Source of the DNA: JBBSHE01 sp038253325
Lineage (GTDB): Bacteria; Actinomycetota; Actinomycetes; Propionibacteriales; Nocardioidaceae
NCBI GenBank assembly: GCA_038253325.1
Contig: JBBSHE010000009.1
Coordinates: 13,315 to 77,314, forward strand
DNA length: 64,000 bases
Direction: 5' to 3'
The translations under genes and the position numbers were made by a program. Under the pieces are notes generated by a model. The model was not told the DNA's origin. It saw only the letters and a list, made by a program, of their open reading frames with translations, and made no database searches. Shown here piece by piece: positions 16,257 to 24,266 of this stretch (position 1 is the first letter of the stretch; every line of letters begins with the position of its first letter).

Positions 16257-17594
16257 TCATCCGGTGGGGTCGCTCACCCTGCCGACGAAGAGAGGTGTCG
16301 ACGTCTGGAGGTCGTGGATGACGAACAAGAAGGGCCGGTCCACGTCGACGACGACCGATCGTGATGATCCCGACGACGCGGCCACCACGACCGCGGTCGC
16401 TGCGGCGGCTTCGGTGCCGTGCTCGTCAACTGAGATGAACGCCTGATGAAGTACGTGGCTGATGTAGAGCTGTTCGTCGGCGGTCATGCCGCTGAAGTCG
16501 GCCCCGGAGGGATCGAAGGCGATGGGCATGCCGAGCCTGGACAGCGTGCCGTTGAGCCTGGCTTGAACGCGAAACCTCCACCGTGGCAACCGAAGGTATA
16601 GCTCGGAGACGGGACGGGGGCCGGTCATGACCTGGGTGAGGGCCGGCCCGTCCAGTGAGCTCTCCAGCTCGTCCAGGGATCGTCCGTCGGGCACGACCAC
16701 CGTCATCGCGATCCGGCGGCCGGCGTAACAGAGTCGGACCGCCTTCCATCCAGGGCCGGCTCCGTAGGATGCCTCCGACAACCCGGCGCTCATCGTCTGC
16801 GCGTCGACTTGCGAGCCGTCATCAAGATGGAACGGACGGAGCCGCGTCGACCTGGCCGTGAACGTCTCCTCCCACGGAGCCTTGAGGTAGACCGCGTTGA
16901 CCAGGACGAGCCGGGTGAGGTCGTCAAGCACGCCGGGAGGAATGATGTGGCTGATCCGCCCGTGCGTCTGCTCGGCGGTCCACCTGTTGATGAGGATCCG
17001 CGCCGCCGCCGACCGGGTTCGGTGGTCGACCAGCCGCATTCCCGCGCCGTAGTTGCGTGCCAGGGCGTCGAGGAATGCCGACCTCCAGGCGGTGTCGCGC
17101 TGACCCCACAAAGAGTTCGCCACGTCCAAGGCGATCGTGGCCTTGGTCTTGTCACGGCGCACCTGCTCGCCCGCCAGTCCGTCCACGTGCTGCGTCAGGG
17201 CATTGAGGCCGCCGTTGAACTTGTCCAGCGGCGGGGCGTGCAGGACAGCGTCAATCTGGTGCGCCGTTGAGGCGCGGGCACCGTTGCGGGTCATGGCCAA
17301 CGCCACCGCAATCGAGTAAGGCGAGCAGACCAGATTCCCGGACGTCGACGCCGCCAGGCTGCCGTACAGATCCGCCGCGAACGCCCGAACCGCCCCGGCC
17401 GCGTCCGGTTGTGCCGAGGCTGACCCGCGGGCACGCGAGACATCGGCGACTGCGAGCCCGGGTCTGCGGCCGACGCCCGGACCGCCAGGCGGCGCCGCCT
17501 GGCGATCGTCGCCGCAACTCGACACCAGCAGCCCGGCCACCAGTCCACCGCCGGTCAGTGCCAACGACCGCAGGACTTCACGCCGTCTCATCAT
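16257..17594 (-). CDS. Exported lipoprotein serpin
   Basis: The 445-residue protein begins with an arginine-rich signal (MMRRREVLRSLALTGGG) that resembles a Tat signal and ends in the lipobox LVSSC. A complete serpin fold follows: SPYSIAVALAMTRNGA near the N-terminus, the breach/shutter segments (NAVYLKAPW), and a reactive centre loop starting EHGTEAAAAT at residue 391. Counting from the hinge, P1-P1' would be Ser407-Ser408, preceded by Ala-Ala, pointing to elastase- or subtilisin-like targets. The hinge has the small residues needed for loop insertion, so it should be inhibitory. A GGAGG lies close before the start. It converges with the DUF1206 gene. Confidence 0.92.
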   Translation of the reverse strand: MMRRREVLRSLALTGGGLVAGLLVSSCGDDRQAAPPGGPGVGRRPGLAVADVSRARGSASAQPDAAGAVRAFAADLYGSLAASTSGNLVCSPYSIAVALAMTRNGARASTAHQIDAVLHAPPLDKFNGGLNALTQHVDGLAGEQVRRDKTKATIALDVANSLWGQRDTAWRSAFLDALARNYGAGMRLVDHRTRSAAARILINRWTAEQTHGRISHIIPPGVLDDLTRLVLVNAVYLKAPWEETFTARSTRLRPFHLDDGSQVDAQTMSAGLSEASYGAGPGWKAVRLCYAGRRIAMTVVVPDGRSLDELESSLDGPALTQVMTGPRPVSELYLRLPRWRFRVQARLNGTLSRLGMPIAFDPSGADFSGMTADEQLYISHVLHQAFISVDEHGTEAAAATAVVVAASSGSSRSVVVDVDRPFLFVIHDLQTSTPLFVGRVSDPTG

Positions 17595-17657
17595 GATCCT
17601 CCGACGTCTGCGACATCGTCCCTCGACCGCTCCACCCTGCTCGGCGCCATCGGGTGT

Positions 17658-17978
17658 CTACGAAGGTCCGTACGGGCAGGTGAGCGACCTGGCGTCTGGG
17701 ATTGCACGCCGGTAGGGCGCGGCCCGCCGAAGGTCTCGGGACCAGTTCGGCAAGACCGTCGGGTCGACGTCAATCGCGACGAAGAGCCGCGTCCCAGGCC
17801 GCCAGCGCTCGTACATACCGTCCGCGGCGATGTCTGCGGTCTCGATCTTGGCGCGCTCAGGTCCGTGGGTCGGCTTGAGCCAGTCGGTGACGCGAAATGT
17901 GGTCACCATGCGCCGCGGCCGACTTCCATCCTCGACCCGAATGACCGTGCCGATCAGAATTGTCCGGGAGCAGGCCAC
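17658..17978 (-). CDS. Hypothetical protein, possibly an N-terminally degraded secreted protein
   Basis: This 106-residue frame starts at a GTG. A stop codon 13 codons upstream limits extension, and the intervening residues (SSCDPPFAGAVACSRT) contain cysteines but no signal peptide. The body (ILIGTVIRVEDG, TTFRVTDWLK, RPGTRLFVAIDVDP) resembles secreted beta-barrel proteins that begin with a Cys-x-Cys motif and a GTV strand. One reading is that the signal peptide was lost by mutation. It lies between the divergent serpin and UbiE-like genes and I cannot assign a function. Confidence 0.45.
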   Translation of the reverse strand: MACSRTILIGTVIRVEDGSRPRRMVTTFRVTDWLKPTHGPERAKIETADIAADGMYERWRPGTRLFVAIDVDPTVLPNWSRDLRRAAPYRRAIPDARSLTCPYGPS

Positions 17979-18287
17979 CGCCCCGGCGAAGGGAGGATCG
18001 CAACTCGACGACTGTCAGCGTCGAGCACGCGCCGCCATCGCAACCCGTGGATCCCGATCCCCACGTTCTGATCGTCCATAGCAGGCCCCCGATCCCGTTC
18101 AGATGTCATGAGGTGTTCGCAACAGTCTCAGCGCCCCCTGTCGTACCCGACGCCGCCCGTCCTCGAATAGTTACCCAACCGAAACAGCACCGCGGTCAGG
18201 ATCAGGACCCTCGGGCGGCGCTCTTGCCGCCGGTCGACAAGACTGTGGTGGCGCCGGCGTACGCCAATTCGTGGAAGAGGTCCGACG
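17979..18287. other. Intergenic region with no recognised gene
   Basis: Between the hypothetical gene and the UbiE-like gene I see no coding frame with family features, no RNA gene and no strong hairpin. It presumably carries the promoters of the two divergent genes. An AAGAGG lies shortly before the ATG at 18288. Confidence 0.5.
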
Positions 18288-19034
18288 ATGGAGCCCATGC
18301 AACGATCCCGTAGCGAGCCCAATGCGTTCGCGCGGGAGCTGTTCGACGGGCTGCCCACCCGCTACGACGCCCTGGCCGAGGTTCTCTCGTTCGGACAGAA
18401 CCGGCGATGGCGCGCAGCGTTGGTCGACAGCGTCGTGAACACGCCTCGCGGACCGGGTCAGGTGTTGGACGTGGCAACGGGCACTGCAGGAATCGCCCTG
18501 GCGCTTGCCACGCACACCGACGCAACCGTGACGGGGATCGACCTCAACGAGCAGATGCTGCGGCGCGGACGCCAGCGGGTCAGCGAACGGGGACAGGACG
18601 GGAGGATCCGGCTGGCGGTGGGACGCGCCGAGCAGCTGCCGTTTCCCGACGGCTCGTTCGACGCCCTGACATTCAGCTACCTGCTGCGCTACGTCGCCGA
18701 CCCGGCGGCGACCATACGCGAGCTGGCGCGGGTGGTCCGTCCGGGTGGGACGATCGCGAGCCTTGAGTTCCTCGTACCGTCGCGGTCGACGTGGAGGCTC
18801 GGCTGGCTGGCCTACACCCGGCTGGTCCTGCCGGTGGCCGGACTGATCACCGGCGGCGCCGAGTGGTTCGCGGTGGGCCGTTTCCTCGGTCCGTCGATCA
18901 GTGCGCACTACCGCAGCTACCCGGTCCCGTGGACTGTCGCGGCTTGGCGCGCCGCGGGGGTCGAGCAGGTGACGACCCGGTCGATGAGCCTCGGTGGCGG
19001 CCTGGTCATGTGGGGACGCAAGAGCGGTGACTGA
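18288..19034 (+). CDS. UbiE/COQ5-type class I methyltransferase
   Basis: The 248-residue SAM-dependent methyltransferase has the nucleotide motif VLDVATGTAGIALALA near residue 60, the acidic GIDLNEQML and the post-I segment AEQLPFPDGSFDALTFSYLLRYV. It also has the C-terminal YRSYPVPWTVAAWRAAGV region of UbiE/MenG proteins. UbiE enzymes C-methylate the ring of prenylated quinones. The gene overlaps by eight bases a membrane protein related to UbiA prenyltransferases, so the pair may prenylate and methylate an aromatic lipid. It is not in a menaquinone operon, so its substrate is uncertain. Confidence 0.82.
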   Translation: MEPMQRSRSEPNAFARELFDGLPTRYDALAEVLSFGQNRRWRAALVDSVVNTPRGPGQVLDVATGTAGIALALATHTDATVTGIDLNEQMLRRGRQRVSERGQDGRIRLAVGRAEQLPFPDGSFDALTFSYLLRYVADPAATIRELARVVRPGGTIASLEFLVPSRSTWRLGWLAYTRLVLPVAGLITGGAEWFAVGRFLGPSISAHYRSYPVPWTVAAWRAAGVEQVTTRSMSLGGGLVMWGRKSGD

Positions 19035-19785
19035 GGACCCGCGGACCGCGCGGGCGGCCTTTTACGCCCGGCGTGGGGGACGTTGGGCGGATGGATGGAC
19101 CCTTCTGCACCCGCCGTACACCCTGTGGCACCTGTCGTACCCGGTGATCGGCGCGGCCCTCTCGCCCGCGCTGGACTGGCGGGCGCTCGGCGCGACTGTG
19201 CTGGCATTCTTTCTGGCCGTGGGCGTCGCCGCGCATGCTCTCGACGAGCTGCACGGCCGCCCGCTGGGTACCGCGATCTCCGACCGCACCCTTGTTGCTC
19301 TCGCAACATCTGGTCTGGTCGGCGCCGCCGGACTCGGTGCGCTCGGCGTCGCCCAGAGCGGACCGCGGTTGGTTCCCTTCATCGTCGTCGGCGTGGCCCT
19401 CGTCCTCGGCTACAACCTCGAGCTGTGGGGCGGTCGGATGCACACCGAGCTCGTCTTCGCCGCCGGATGGGGCGGGTTTCCGGTTGTCGTCGGATTTCTT
19501 GCCCAGGCGCCGACGCTGAGCGGCGCGTCGACGCTTGCTGTCGTGGCCGCGACGGCCGGTGCGATCGCCCTGGCCAGCGCGCAGCGGAAGCTCAGTACTC
19601 CGGCCCGACAGATCCGGCGACGCCTACGTGACGTCACCGGCATGCTCATCTACGACGACGACACGACGTGTCAGATCCGTCCCCGCACCCTGCTGGCACC
19701 GTTGGAGGGTTCGCTGGGGGCACTGGCGTGGGCAGTGCCCCTGTTCGCGCTTGCGTTGGTGCTCGCCCGCGTGGCTCGGGTCTGA
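19027..19785 (+). CDS. UbiA-like polytopic membrane protein
   Basis: The GTG start lies inside the 3' end of the methyltransferase gene. The 252-residue protein has about seven hydrophobic helices. After the second helix comes HALDELHGRPLGTAIS, which lines up with the N/DxxDxxxD...RPL-x-G region of UbiA prenyltransferases but keeps only part of the aspartates. A later YNLELWGG...GWGGFPVVVGFL region matches the second half of such enzymes. It may be a divergent prenyltransferase or a non-catalytic relative. The pairing with a UbiE-type methyltransferase favours quinone or lipid modification. Confidence 0.6.
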   Translation: MTEDPRTARAAFYARRGGRWADGWTLLHPPYTLWHLSYPVIGAALSPALDWRALGATVLAFFLAVGVAAHALDELHGRPLGTAISDRTLVALATSGLVGAAGLGALGVAQSGPRLVPFIVVGVALVLGYNLELWGGRMHTELVFAAGWGGFPVVVGFLAQAPTLSGASTLAVVAATAGAIALASAQRKLSTPARQIRRRLRDVTGMLIYDDDTTCQIRPRTLLAPLEGSLGALAWAVPLFALALVLARVARV

Positions 19786-19793
19786 CGCCGGGC

Positions 19794-19824
19794 TTGACCT
19801 CAACCTTCCTTTAGGTTTCAGGAT
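19794..19824 (+). promoter_or_regulatory. MerR-type promoter with 19-bp spacer
   Basis: TTGACC (19794-19799) and CAGGAT (19819-19824) are separated by 19 bases, longer than the normal 17, as in promoters untwisted by MerR-family activators. The spacer contains an imperfect inverted repeat, CCTCAACCT against AGGTTTCAGG. The -10 element ends six bases before the transketolase ATG (19831), so the transcript would be leaderless. No MerR-family gene is present in this window. Confidence 0.6.
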
Positions 19825-19830
19825 GGCTGC

Positions 19831-20523
19831 ATGACCTCGACGCTGCCCTACTCGGAGCTTCCGGCACTGATGACGTTGATGACCGGTGACGAGAAGCACG
19901 ATCCGAGCTCCACCTCAACCCTTGACGTCTTGTGGGTGCTCTACCGCGATGTCCTACGCGTCGCCCCGAACTTCCCCGACGACCCGGACCGCGACCGATT
20001 CCTGCTGTCCAAGGGACACGGCCCGATGGCTTACTACGCCGTGCTGGCCGCGCACGGGTTCCTCGACCGCGACGAACTGCGAAGCTTCGGATCCTTTGAG
20101 TCCCCGCTCGGTTACCACCCGGACGCGACTCTTGTCCACGGTGCCGAGATCAGCTCGGGCTCGTTGGGACATGGGCTCGGGCTGGCCGTTGGCGTGGCCA
20201 TCGGTTTGAGGCTCACCGAGCGTACGGCTCCCCGCGTAATCGTGCTCACCGGTGATGCCGAGCTCGACGAAGGCAGCAACGCGGAGGCGATTCAGTACGC
20301 CGGCCGATCCGCCCTCGACCGGCTCACCGCAGTCGTCGTCGACAACGACTCAGATGGACTCGGCTGGCCCGGTGGGATTGCGTCCCGATTCGGAGTCGAG
20401 GGTTGGGCCACCATCGACGTCGACGGGCGCGATCACGGCGCGCTTCGCCGGGCATTCAACGCGAAGCACTCCGACCGGCCGTTGGCGGTCGTCGCGCACA
20501 TCGAGACAGGGGTCGCCGCATGA
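19831..20523 (+). CDS. Transketolase, N-terminal (thiamine-diphosphate binding) subunit
   Basis: The 230-residue protein corresponds to the first half of a split transketolase. It has LLSKGHGPMAYYAVLAAHG, the GSLGHGLGLAVG loop and the thiamine-diphosphate/metal motif GDAELDEGSNAEA...VVDND. Together with the downstream subunit it would transfer two-carbon ketol units in the pentose-phosphate and Calvin pathways, or in a dedicated secondary pathway. The N-terminus is short. Its stop overlaps the start of the second subunit (ATGA), so the halves are made in equal amounts. Confidence 0.9.
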   Translation: MTSTLPYSELPALMTLMTGDEKHDPSSTSTLDVLWVLYRDVLRVAPNFPDDPDRDRFLLSKGHGPMAYYAVLAAHGFLDRDELRSFGSFESPLGYHPDATLVHGAEISSGSLGHGLGLAVGVAIGLRLTERTAPRVIVLTGDAELDEGSNAEAIQYAGRSALDRLTAVVVDNDSDGLGWPGGIASRFGVEGWATIDVDGRDHGALRRAFNAKHSDRPLAVVAHIETGVAA

Positions 20524-21458
20524 GTGCAGCCGTGAACGCGGAAGCCGATCCGACAACGGCGGCCGCGGAGGAACAGCGTGAACGCTTCTACCGGCTGGTC
20601 CCGGAGCTGCTGAGGGGAGACCGCCGCCGGGTGCTGGTGCTGGCCGAGATCGGTGCCGGCTATCTCGACCCCGTAATGTCTGCTCCGGTCTCCGAACGCA
20701 TCCTCAACGTCGGGATCCGCGAGCAGCTGATGCTCGGAGTCGCAGGAGGCTTGGCACTCACCGGACTGCGCCCGATCGTGCACACGTTCCCGCCTTTCCT
20801 GCTGGAGCGACCCTTCGAGCAGGTCAAGCTCGACCTGGCACACCAGGGCGTCGGTGCACTGCTGGTGAGTGCCGGCGGTTCGTACGGCTGGCCGACCGGC
20901 GGCCAGACCCACTTCGGGCACCGTGACGTCGCCCTGCTGGACACTCTGGACGGGTGGACGGTGCACGTACCCGGTCACCCGGACGAGGCCGAGGCGTTGT
21001 TGCGCCGCGCCGTCGCCGGCGAGGATCGGGTCTACGTGCGCCTGGACGTCACCTCGAATGCCCAGCCTTACGACATCGGCGATGGGCACATGACGATGCT
21101 GCGGCACGGCAACGCCGGCACCGTGATCGGCGTGGGGCCGATGATCGAGCGGGTGCTGGCGGCGACCGCGAAACGCGACGTCACGGTGCTCTACGCCACT
21201 ACCGTGCGACCCTTCGACGCGGACAGCCTGCGGTCGACGCTCACCGAACCCGACGTCGTCCTGGTCGAGCCGTACCTCGCCGGCACCTCCGTCGCGCAGG
21301 TGAGCGACGCGCTGCGCGCGGTCCGGCATCGCGTTCTCGGCCTCGGAGTGCGTCAGGCGGAGCTGCGCCGCTACGGCACGATCGCCGACCATGACGCTGC
21401 ACACGGCCTCGACGTCGCGGGCTTGCGGCGATCCATCGACGACTTCCTTTCCTGCTGA
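20520..21458 (+). CDS. Transketolase, C-terminal (pyrimidine-binding) subunit
   Basis: The 312-residue protein carries the pyrimidine domain (SERILNVGIREQLMLGVAGGLALTG, with the catalytic Glu of the REQ segment) and the C-terminal transketolase domain. It pairs with the N-terminal subunit encoded immediately upstream, with overlapping stop and start codons. Split transketolases are common in archaea and in specialised bacterial clusters, so this pair may be separate from the housekeeping enzyme, which is not in this window. It is followed by strong palindromes that could end transcription. Confidence 0.9.
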   Translation: MSAAVNAEADPTTAAAEEQRERFYRLVPELLRGDRRRVLVLAEIGAGYLDPVMSAPVSERILNVGIREQLMLGVAGGLALTGLRPIVHTFPPFLLERPFEQVKLDLAHQGVGALLVSAGGSYGWPTGGQTHFGHRDVALLDTLDGWTVHVPGHPDEAEALLRRAVAGEDRVYVRLDVTSNAQPYDIGDGHMTMLRHGNAGTVIGVGPMIERVLAATAKRDVTVLYATTVRPFDADSLRSTLTEPDVVLVEPYLAGTSVAQVSDALRAVRHRVLGLGVRQAELRRYGTIADHDAAHGLDVAGLRRSIDDFLSC

Positions 21459-21504
21459 ACCCGGCGAGTTCGACATCAACTGACCTCCCGCCGTTAACCT
21501 CAGC

Positions 21505-21524
21505 TTTCCCATGTTTACGTGGGA
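21505..21524. repeat. Small hairpin of the CCCA-GTTTACG-TGGG type
   Basis: TCCCA (21507-21511) pairs with TGGGA (21520-21524) around a TGTTTACG loop. The sequence is closely related to the hairpin at 1815-1836 and, in reverse orientation, to that at 63242-63257. Confidence 0.5.
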
Positions 21525-21525
21525 C

Positions 21526-21567
21526 GTCTGCACTTCACCCAGGAAATTTCCTGGGTGAAGTGCAGAC
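21526..21567. terminator. Perfect 42-bp palindrome after the transketolase operon
   Basis: Bases 21526-21546 are the exact reverse complement of 21547-21567. The left arm begins GTCTGCACTTCACCCAGG and the centre is GGAAATTTCC. As RNA it would fold to a very long stem. A further GTGGGTGAAG copy of part of the arm lies at 21571-21580. Its position after the transketolase stop suggests a terminator, but a protein-binding or mobile-repeat role is possible. Confidence 0.7.
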
Positions 21568-21859
21568 AACGTGGGTGAAGTCGTGGCTGAGTCGCTCCGC
21601 TGTCTCAGTTCGTTGTCTTCATCCCCGTTGGACTGTGATGGTTGCGACAGTGTTGGTCGAGGGATGCATGGGTCCGACGACTGCCGACCACGTCCAGGGC
21701 TCGGCGCGGGCGCACGCGGCGCCGACGTACGACTCGCCGGCGAGCAGTCCGGCGCGCCAGGCTGCCGGACTCCCTACCCCCCGGGACCATGTCGTACAAG
21801 AGGGCGTGCGAGGTGGTCGTCTCGAATCAATGCGGTGGGCTAGACGCGGCCGCCTTCAG
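21568..21859. other. Non-coding stretch with one hairpin
   Basis: No convincing gene is visible here; the open frames lack family features and codon bias. AGTCCGGC (21746-21753) and GCCGGACT (21764-21771) form an 8-bp stem with a 10-base loop, possibly a terminator for the small minus-strand gene that ends at 21860. Confidence 0.45.
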
Positions 21860-22084
21860 TCACAGAACCGCGCCACGTGGCGCCACCTCGATCGCGGCAA
21901 CGCCCCGGCCGTACAGAACGACGAGCCGGTCACCATGTCTGGTGTGAAGCACTCCAGAGTCCTGAGCAAGCGTCGAGATGACACGCCCGATGAGCTCCTC
22001 GGCGTCGACACTGTCAGGTTCGTCGTACCTGACGTCCATGTGATCGCCGCCGATCAGCCTGACGCGCAACACGATCTCCGCCAT
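21860..22084 (-). CDS. Small conserved hypothetical protein
   Basis: This protein of 74 residues starts at the ATG at 22084 (MAEIVLRVRLIGGDHMDVRY); a TTG two codons upstream is an alternative. It is soluble, with alternating strand-like and helical parts and a C-terminal LVVLYGRGVAAIEVAPRGAVL. The coding bias is normal for the window and a hairpin follows at 21746-21771. I do not recognise a family. Confidence 0.55.
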   Translation of the reverse strand: MAEIVLRVRLIGGDHMDVRYDEPDSVDAEELIGRVISTLAQDSGVLHTRHGDRLVVLYGRGVAAIEVAPRGAVL

Positions 22085-22162
22085 GACCAAGAACCCTAAC
22101 CTCCGGCCGCCCGGCGTTGGCAGCGAACGAGGACTCGGATCAGCGGCCCAAGAATCGGCCGA

Positions 22163-22579
22163 TCAGGAGCTTGGCTGGACGATGTTGACCATCCAAGCGA
22201 TACCGAACTGGTCCGCGCACATGCCGAACTCATCGCCCCACATCTGCTTCTCCAAGGGGACCGACACGTTGCCGCCGTCGGAGAGTTTCTCCCAGTAGCC
22301 GCGCAGTTCGTCGGCGTCGTCGCCGCTCAGACTCACTGCGATGTTGTTACCGGGGTTGTGTTCCATCCCAGCGGGGGTGTCGGCGCCCATCAGTGTGAAT
22401 CCGCTGTCGGTCTCGAGCATCCCGTGCATGATCTGGTCAGCGTCCTCGGGAGAGTGCTGCGCGCCGAACTCACCGAAGGTGTTCAGCGCCAAGGTGCCGC
22501 CGAAGACGCCCTGGTAGAACTCCATCGCTTGCCGTGCATTGTCGGTGAAGCTGATGTATGGGTTGAGACGAGAGGCCAT
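22163..22579 (-). CDS. VOC-family (PhnB-like) protein
   Basis: This protein of about 138 residues is a glyoxalase/vicinal-oxygen-chelate fold of the PhnB/DUF1428-like type. It has NPYISFTDNARQAMEFYQGVFGG at the N-terminus and the C-terminal QMWGDEFGMCADQFGIAWMVN. Members bind metal or small ligands and include many of unknown activity. The ATG at 22579 has AAGGAG six bases upstream, which decides the start against the longer frame. It is monocistronic. Confidence 0.9.
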   Translation of the reverse strand: MASRLNPYISFTDNARQAMEFYQGVFGGTLALNTFGEFGAQHSPEDADQIMHGMLETDSGFTLMGADTPAGMEHNPGNNIAVSLSGDDADELRGYWEKLSDGGNVSVPLEKQMWGDEFGMCADQFGIAWMVNIVQPSS

Positions 22580-22752
22580 CTGATGCTCCTTATGCGAGAC
22601 AAAGGTCCAGTCCCTGCAGGCTAGCCTGGGCGCCGAAAACAGGCCAGACTCCTGCGCTCGGTCAGCCGAACGCAACGACATGTCCTTACGAGGTCGGGAC
22701 TGTTGACCCAGCGTCCAGCCGGAGTCGTGTCGCACCGGGCTGTTGGTCGCGG

Positions 22753-23685
22753 TCAGAGTCGCGCCCGGACGTGGAGCCCGACGTCGGGATCCACGAGGAC
22801 CTCCTGGGCCGCTGCAATTCCCGCGACGAGCAGGGTCGAGTCCGTCGGCGTCGAGCGCTTGACGAGGGCGAGCCCGATCGGGCCGAGCTCGTAGTGCCGC
22901 GCCGACGAGCCCATCTGCCCCACCGGTCGGCCGGACGGGTCCAGGACGTCAGCGCCATGTGCGGGCAGCCGGTCGGCTGAGCCGTCCAGATGCAGCTTGA
23001 CGAGGCGCCGCGGCGGTCGGCCAAGGTTGTGAACACGGGCGACGGTCTCCTGCCCCCGGTAACAACCCTTGGCGAGGTGGACGGCGTTGCCGATCCAACC
23101 GACCTCGTTGGGAATCGTCTTGTGGTCCGTGTCGAGCCCGAGTCGGGGCCGCCCGTCGGCGATCCGCAGCGCGTCGTACGCCCACGTTCCGGCTGCGGTG
23201 CCAGTGACGTTGAGCGCCACCTCCGAGCGCGGTACGAAATGAATGCGCCCGTCGGGAAGCAGCAGGGCAGCCACGTCGCCGGTCTTGTCGTCGACCTCGA
23301 CCCGCATCAGGAAACGCATCGAGTCGAGCCACCGCACCAGCGGCTCAGCGGTGCCGGGCTCGACGTGCGCCCAGAACACCGACCCGTCGTCGCGTCCCTC
23401 CAACACATGCTCAACATGGCCCTGCTGGTCGAGGATCAGCGCGACGGTGTCCTCGTCGCAACCGAGCGTTGCGAAGTCCTGGGTCGTCAACGAGTTCAGG
23501 AACGCAGTACGGTCCGGTCCGGAGACGGCCACCACGCCACGGTGCGAGAGGTCGACGAACGCGGTGCCCGCGACAAGAGCCCGCTGCTCTCCGAACGGAG
23601 CGCCGTAGTGTGCTGCGACCCCGCCGTCGACACCGGAACCCTCGACGGCGCCGTCCGTCCGGAGCAGCGGGCTACGCCAGCTCAT
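22753..23685 (-). CDS. ygfZ: Folate-binding protein YgfZ (iron-sulfur cluster maintenance)
   Basis: The 310-residue protein is a GcvT-like folate-binding protein with the diagnostic YgfZ motif KGCYRGQE near residue 210. YgfZ supports assembly or repair of certain iron-sulfur enzymes, such as the tRNA thiomethyltransferase MiaB, using tetrahydrofolate. The C-terminal barrel is complete. Its start overlaps the fur-family stop by 14 bases, so the two are one operon. The same pairing occurs in other actinobacteria. Confidence 0.92.
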   Translation of the reverse strand: MSWRSPLLRTDGAVEGSGVDGGVAAHYGAPFGEQRALVAGTAFVDLSHRGVVAVSGPDRTAFLNSLTTQDFATLGCDEDTVALILDQQGHVEHVLEGRDDGSVFWAHVEPGTAEPLVRWLDSMRFLMRVEVDDKTGDVAALLLPDGRIHFVPRSEVALNVTGTAAGTWAYDALRIADGRPRLGLDTDHKTIPNEVGWIGNAVHLAKGCYRGQETVARVHNLGRPPRRLVKLHLDGSADRLPAHGADVLDPSGRPVGQMGSSARHYELGPIGLALVKRSTPTDSTLLVAGIAAAQEVLVDPDVGLHVRARL

Positions 23686-24088
23686 CAGCGCATGCCTTGC
23701 AGCGGCCGAAGATCGTCAGGTGGGTGACCTCGGGCTCGAAGTCGTGGTCTCGACGCAGCCGATCGACCAGTCCCGCGGCCAGCCCGGTGCTGGCTTCGGT
23801 GACGGAGCCGCAGTCGTGGCACACCAGGTGCAGATGGTCCGGCACCGCCGATGAGTGGTACGTCGGTGCGCCATGACCCAGATGCGCGTGCGTCACGAGG
23901 CCGAGCCCTTCGAGCAGCTCGAGCGTGCGGTAGATCGTGGAGAGGTTGATCGTCTCTCCGTGGTCGAGGAGGTATGAGTTGACGTCGTCCGGTCTCGCGT
24001 GCACGAGCTCGGTGACGGCGTCGAGCACCTTGCGGCGTTGCGGCGTGAGGCGATAGCCACGTGACCGCAACTCCTGCTTCAGCTCCAC
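23672..24088 (-). CDS. Fur-family metal-dependent repressor
   Basis: The 138-residue protein has an N-terminal winged helix (GYRLTPQRRKVLDAV; NLSTIYRTLELLEGLGLV), the HLHLVCHDCG metal/structural zinc segment and a C-terminal CKAC pair. That second CxxC-like pair completes the structural zinc site typical of Fur and Zur proteins. It likely represses iron- or zinc-responsive genes, but the metal is not certain. It heads an operon with ygfZ and lies downstream of an exported ferritin-like gene on the same strand, from which a strong terminator (24178-24213) separates it. Confidence 0.92.
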   Translation of the reverse strand: MELKQELRSRGYRLTPQRRKVLDAVTELVHARPDDVNSYLLDHGETINLSTIYRTLELLEGLGLVTHAHLGHGAPTYHSSAVPDHLHLVCHDCGSVTEASTGLAAGLVDRLRRDHDFEPEVTHLTIFGRCKACADELA

Positions 24089-24177
24089 CGCTCAAGTCTA
24101 GGGTGTTTGCTCGCCACGTCCGGTCGCGGGTGCTCGCCGTTCTCGTCGCGAGCGCGGCCAGCAGCGGCCACCACCGA

Positions 24178-24213
24178 CGCCCTGGTCCCGGGGGAGGACT
24201 CGGGACCAGGGCG
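24178..24213 (-). terminator. Strong terminator after the ferritin-like operon
   Basis: Bases 24178-24190 (CGCCCTGGTCCCG) are the exact reverse complement of 24201-24213, giving a 13-bp stem with a 10-base loop. It separates the minus-strand ferritin-like gene and small ORF from the fur-ygfZ operon. There is no long T run, as is common in actinobacteria. Confidence 0.75.
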
Positions 24214-24266
24214 CCCGTCAGGTTTCCCGGACGGGTGGCGTCATGGCGTCCGAACGAGGTCGGTCG

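Noticed and set aside
17979..18080. Signal-peptide extension of the hypothetical gene at 17658-17978
   Set aside because: An in-frame stop lies 13 codons upstream of the GTG and no start codon lies between them; restoring a longer gene would need a frameshift I could not place.
21571..21843. A 90-codon plus-strand frame after the palindrome
   Set aside because: The product has no family features and lies in a stretch whose hairpins and lack of codon bias indicate non-coding DNA.
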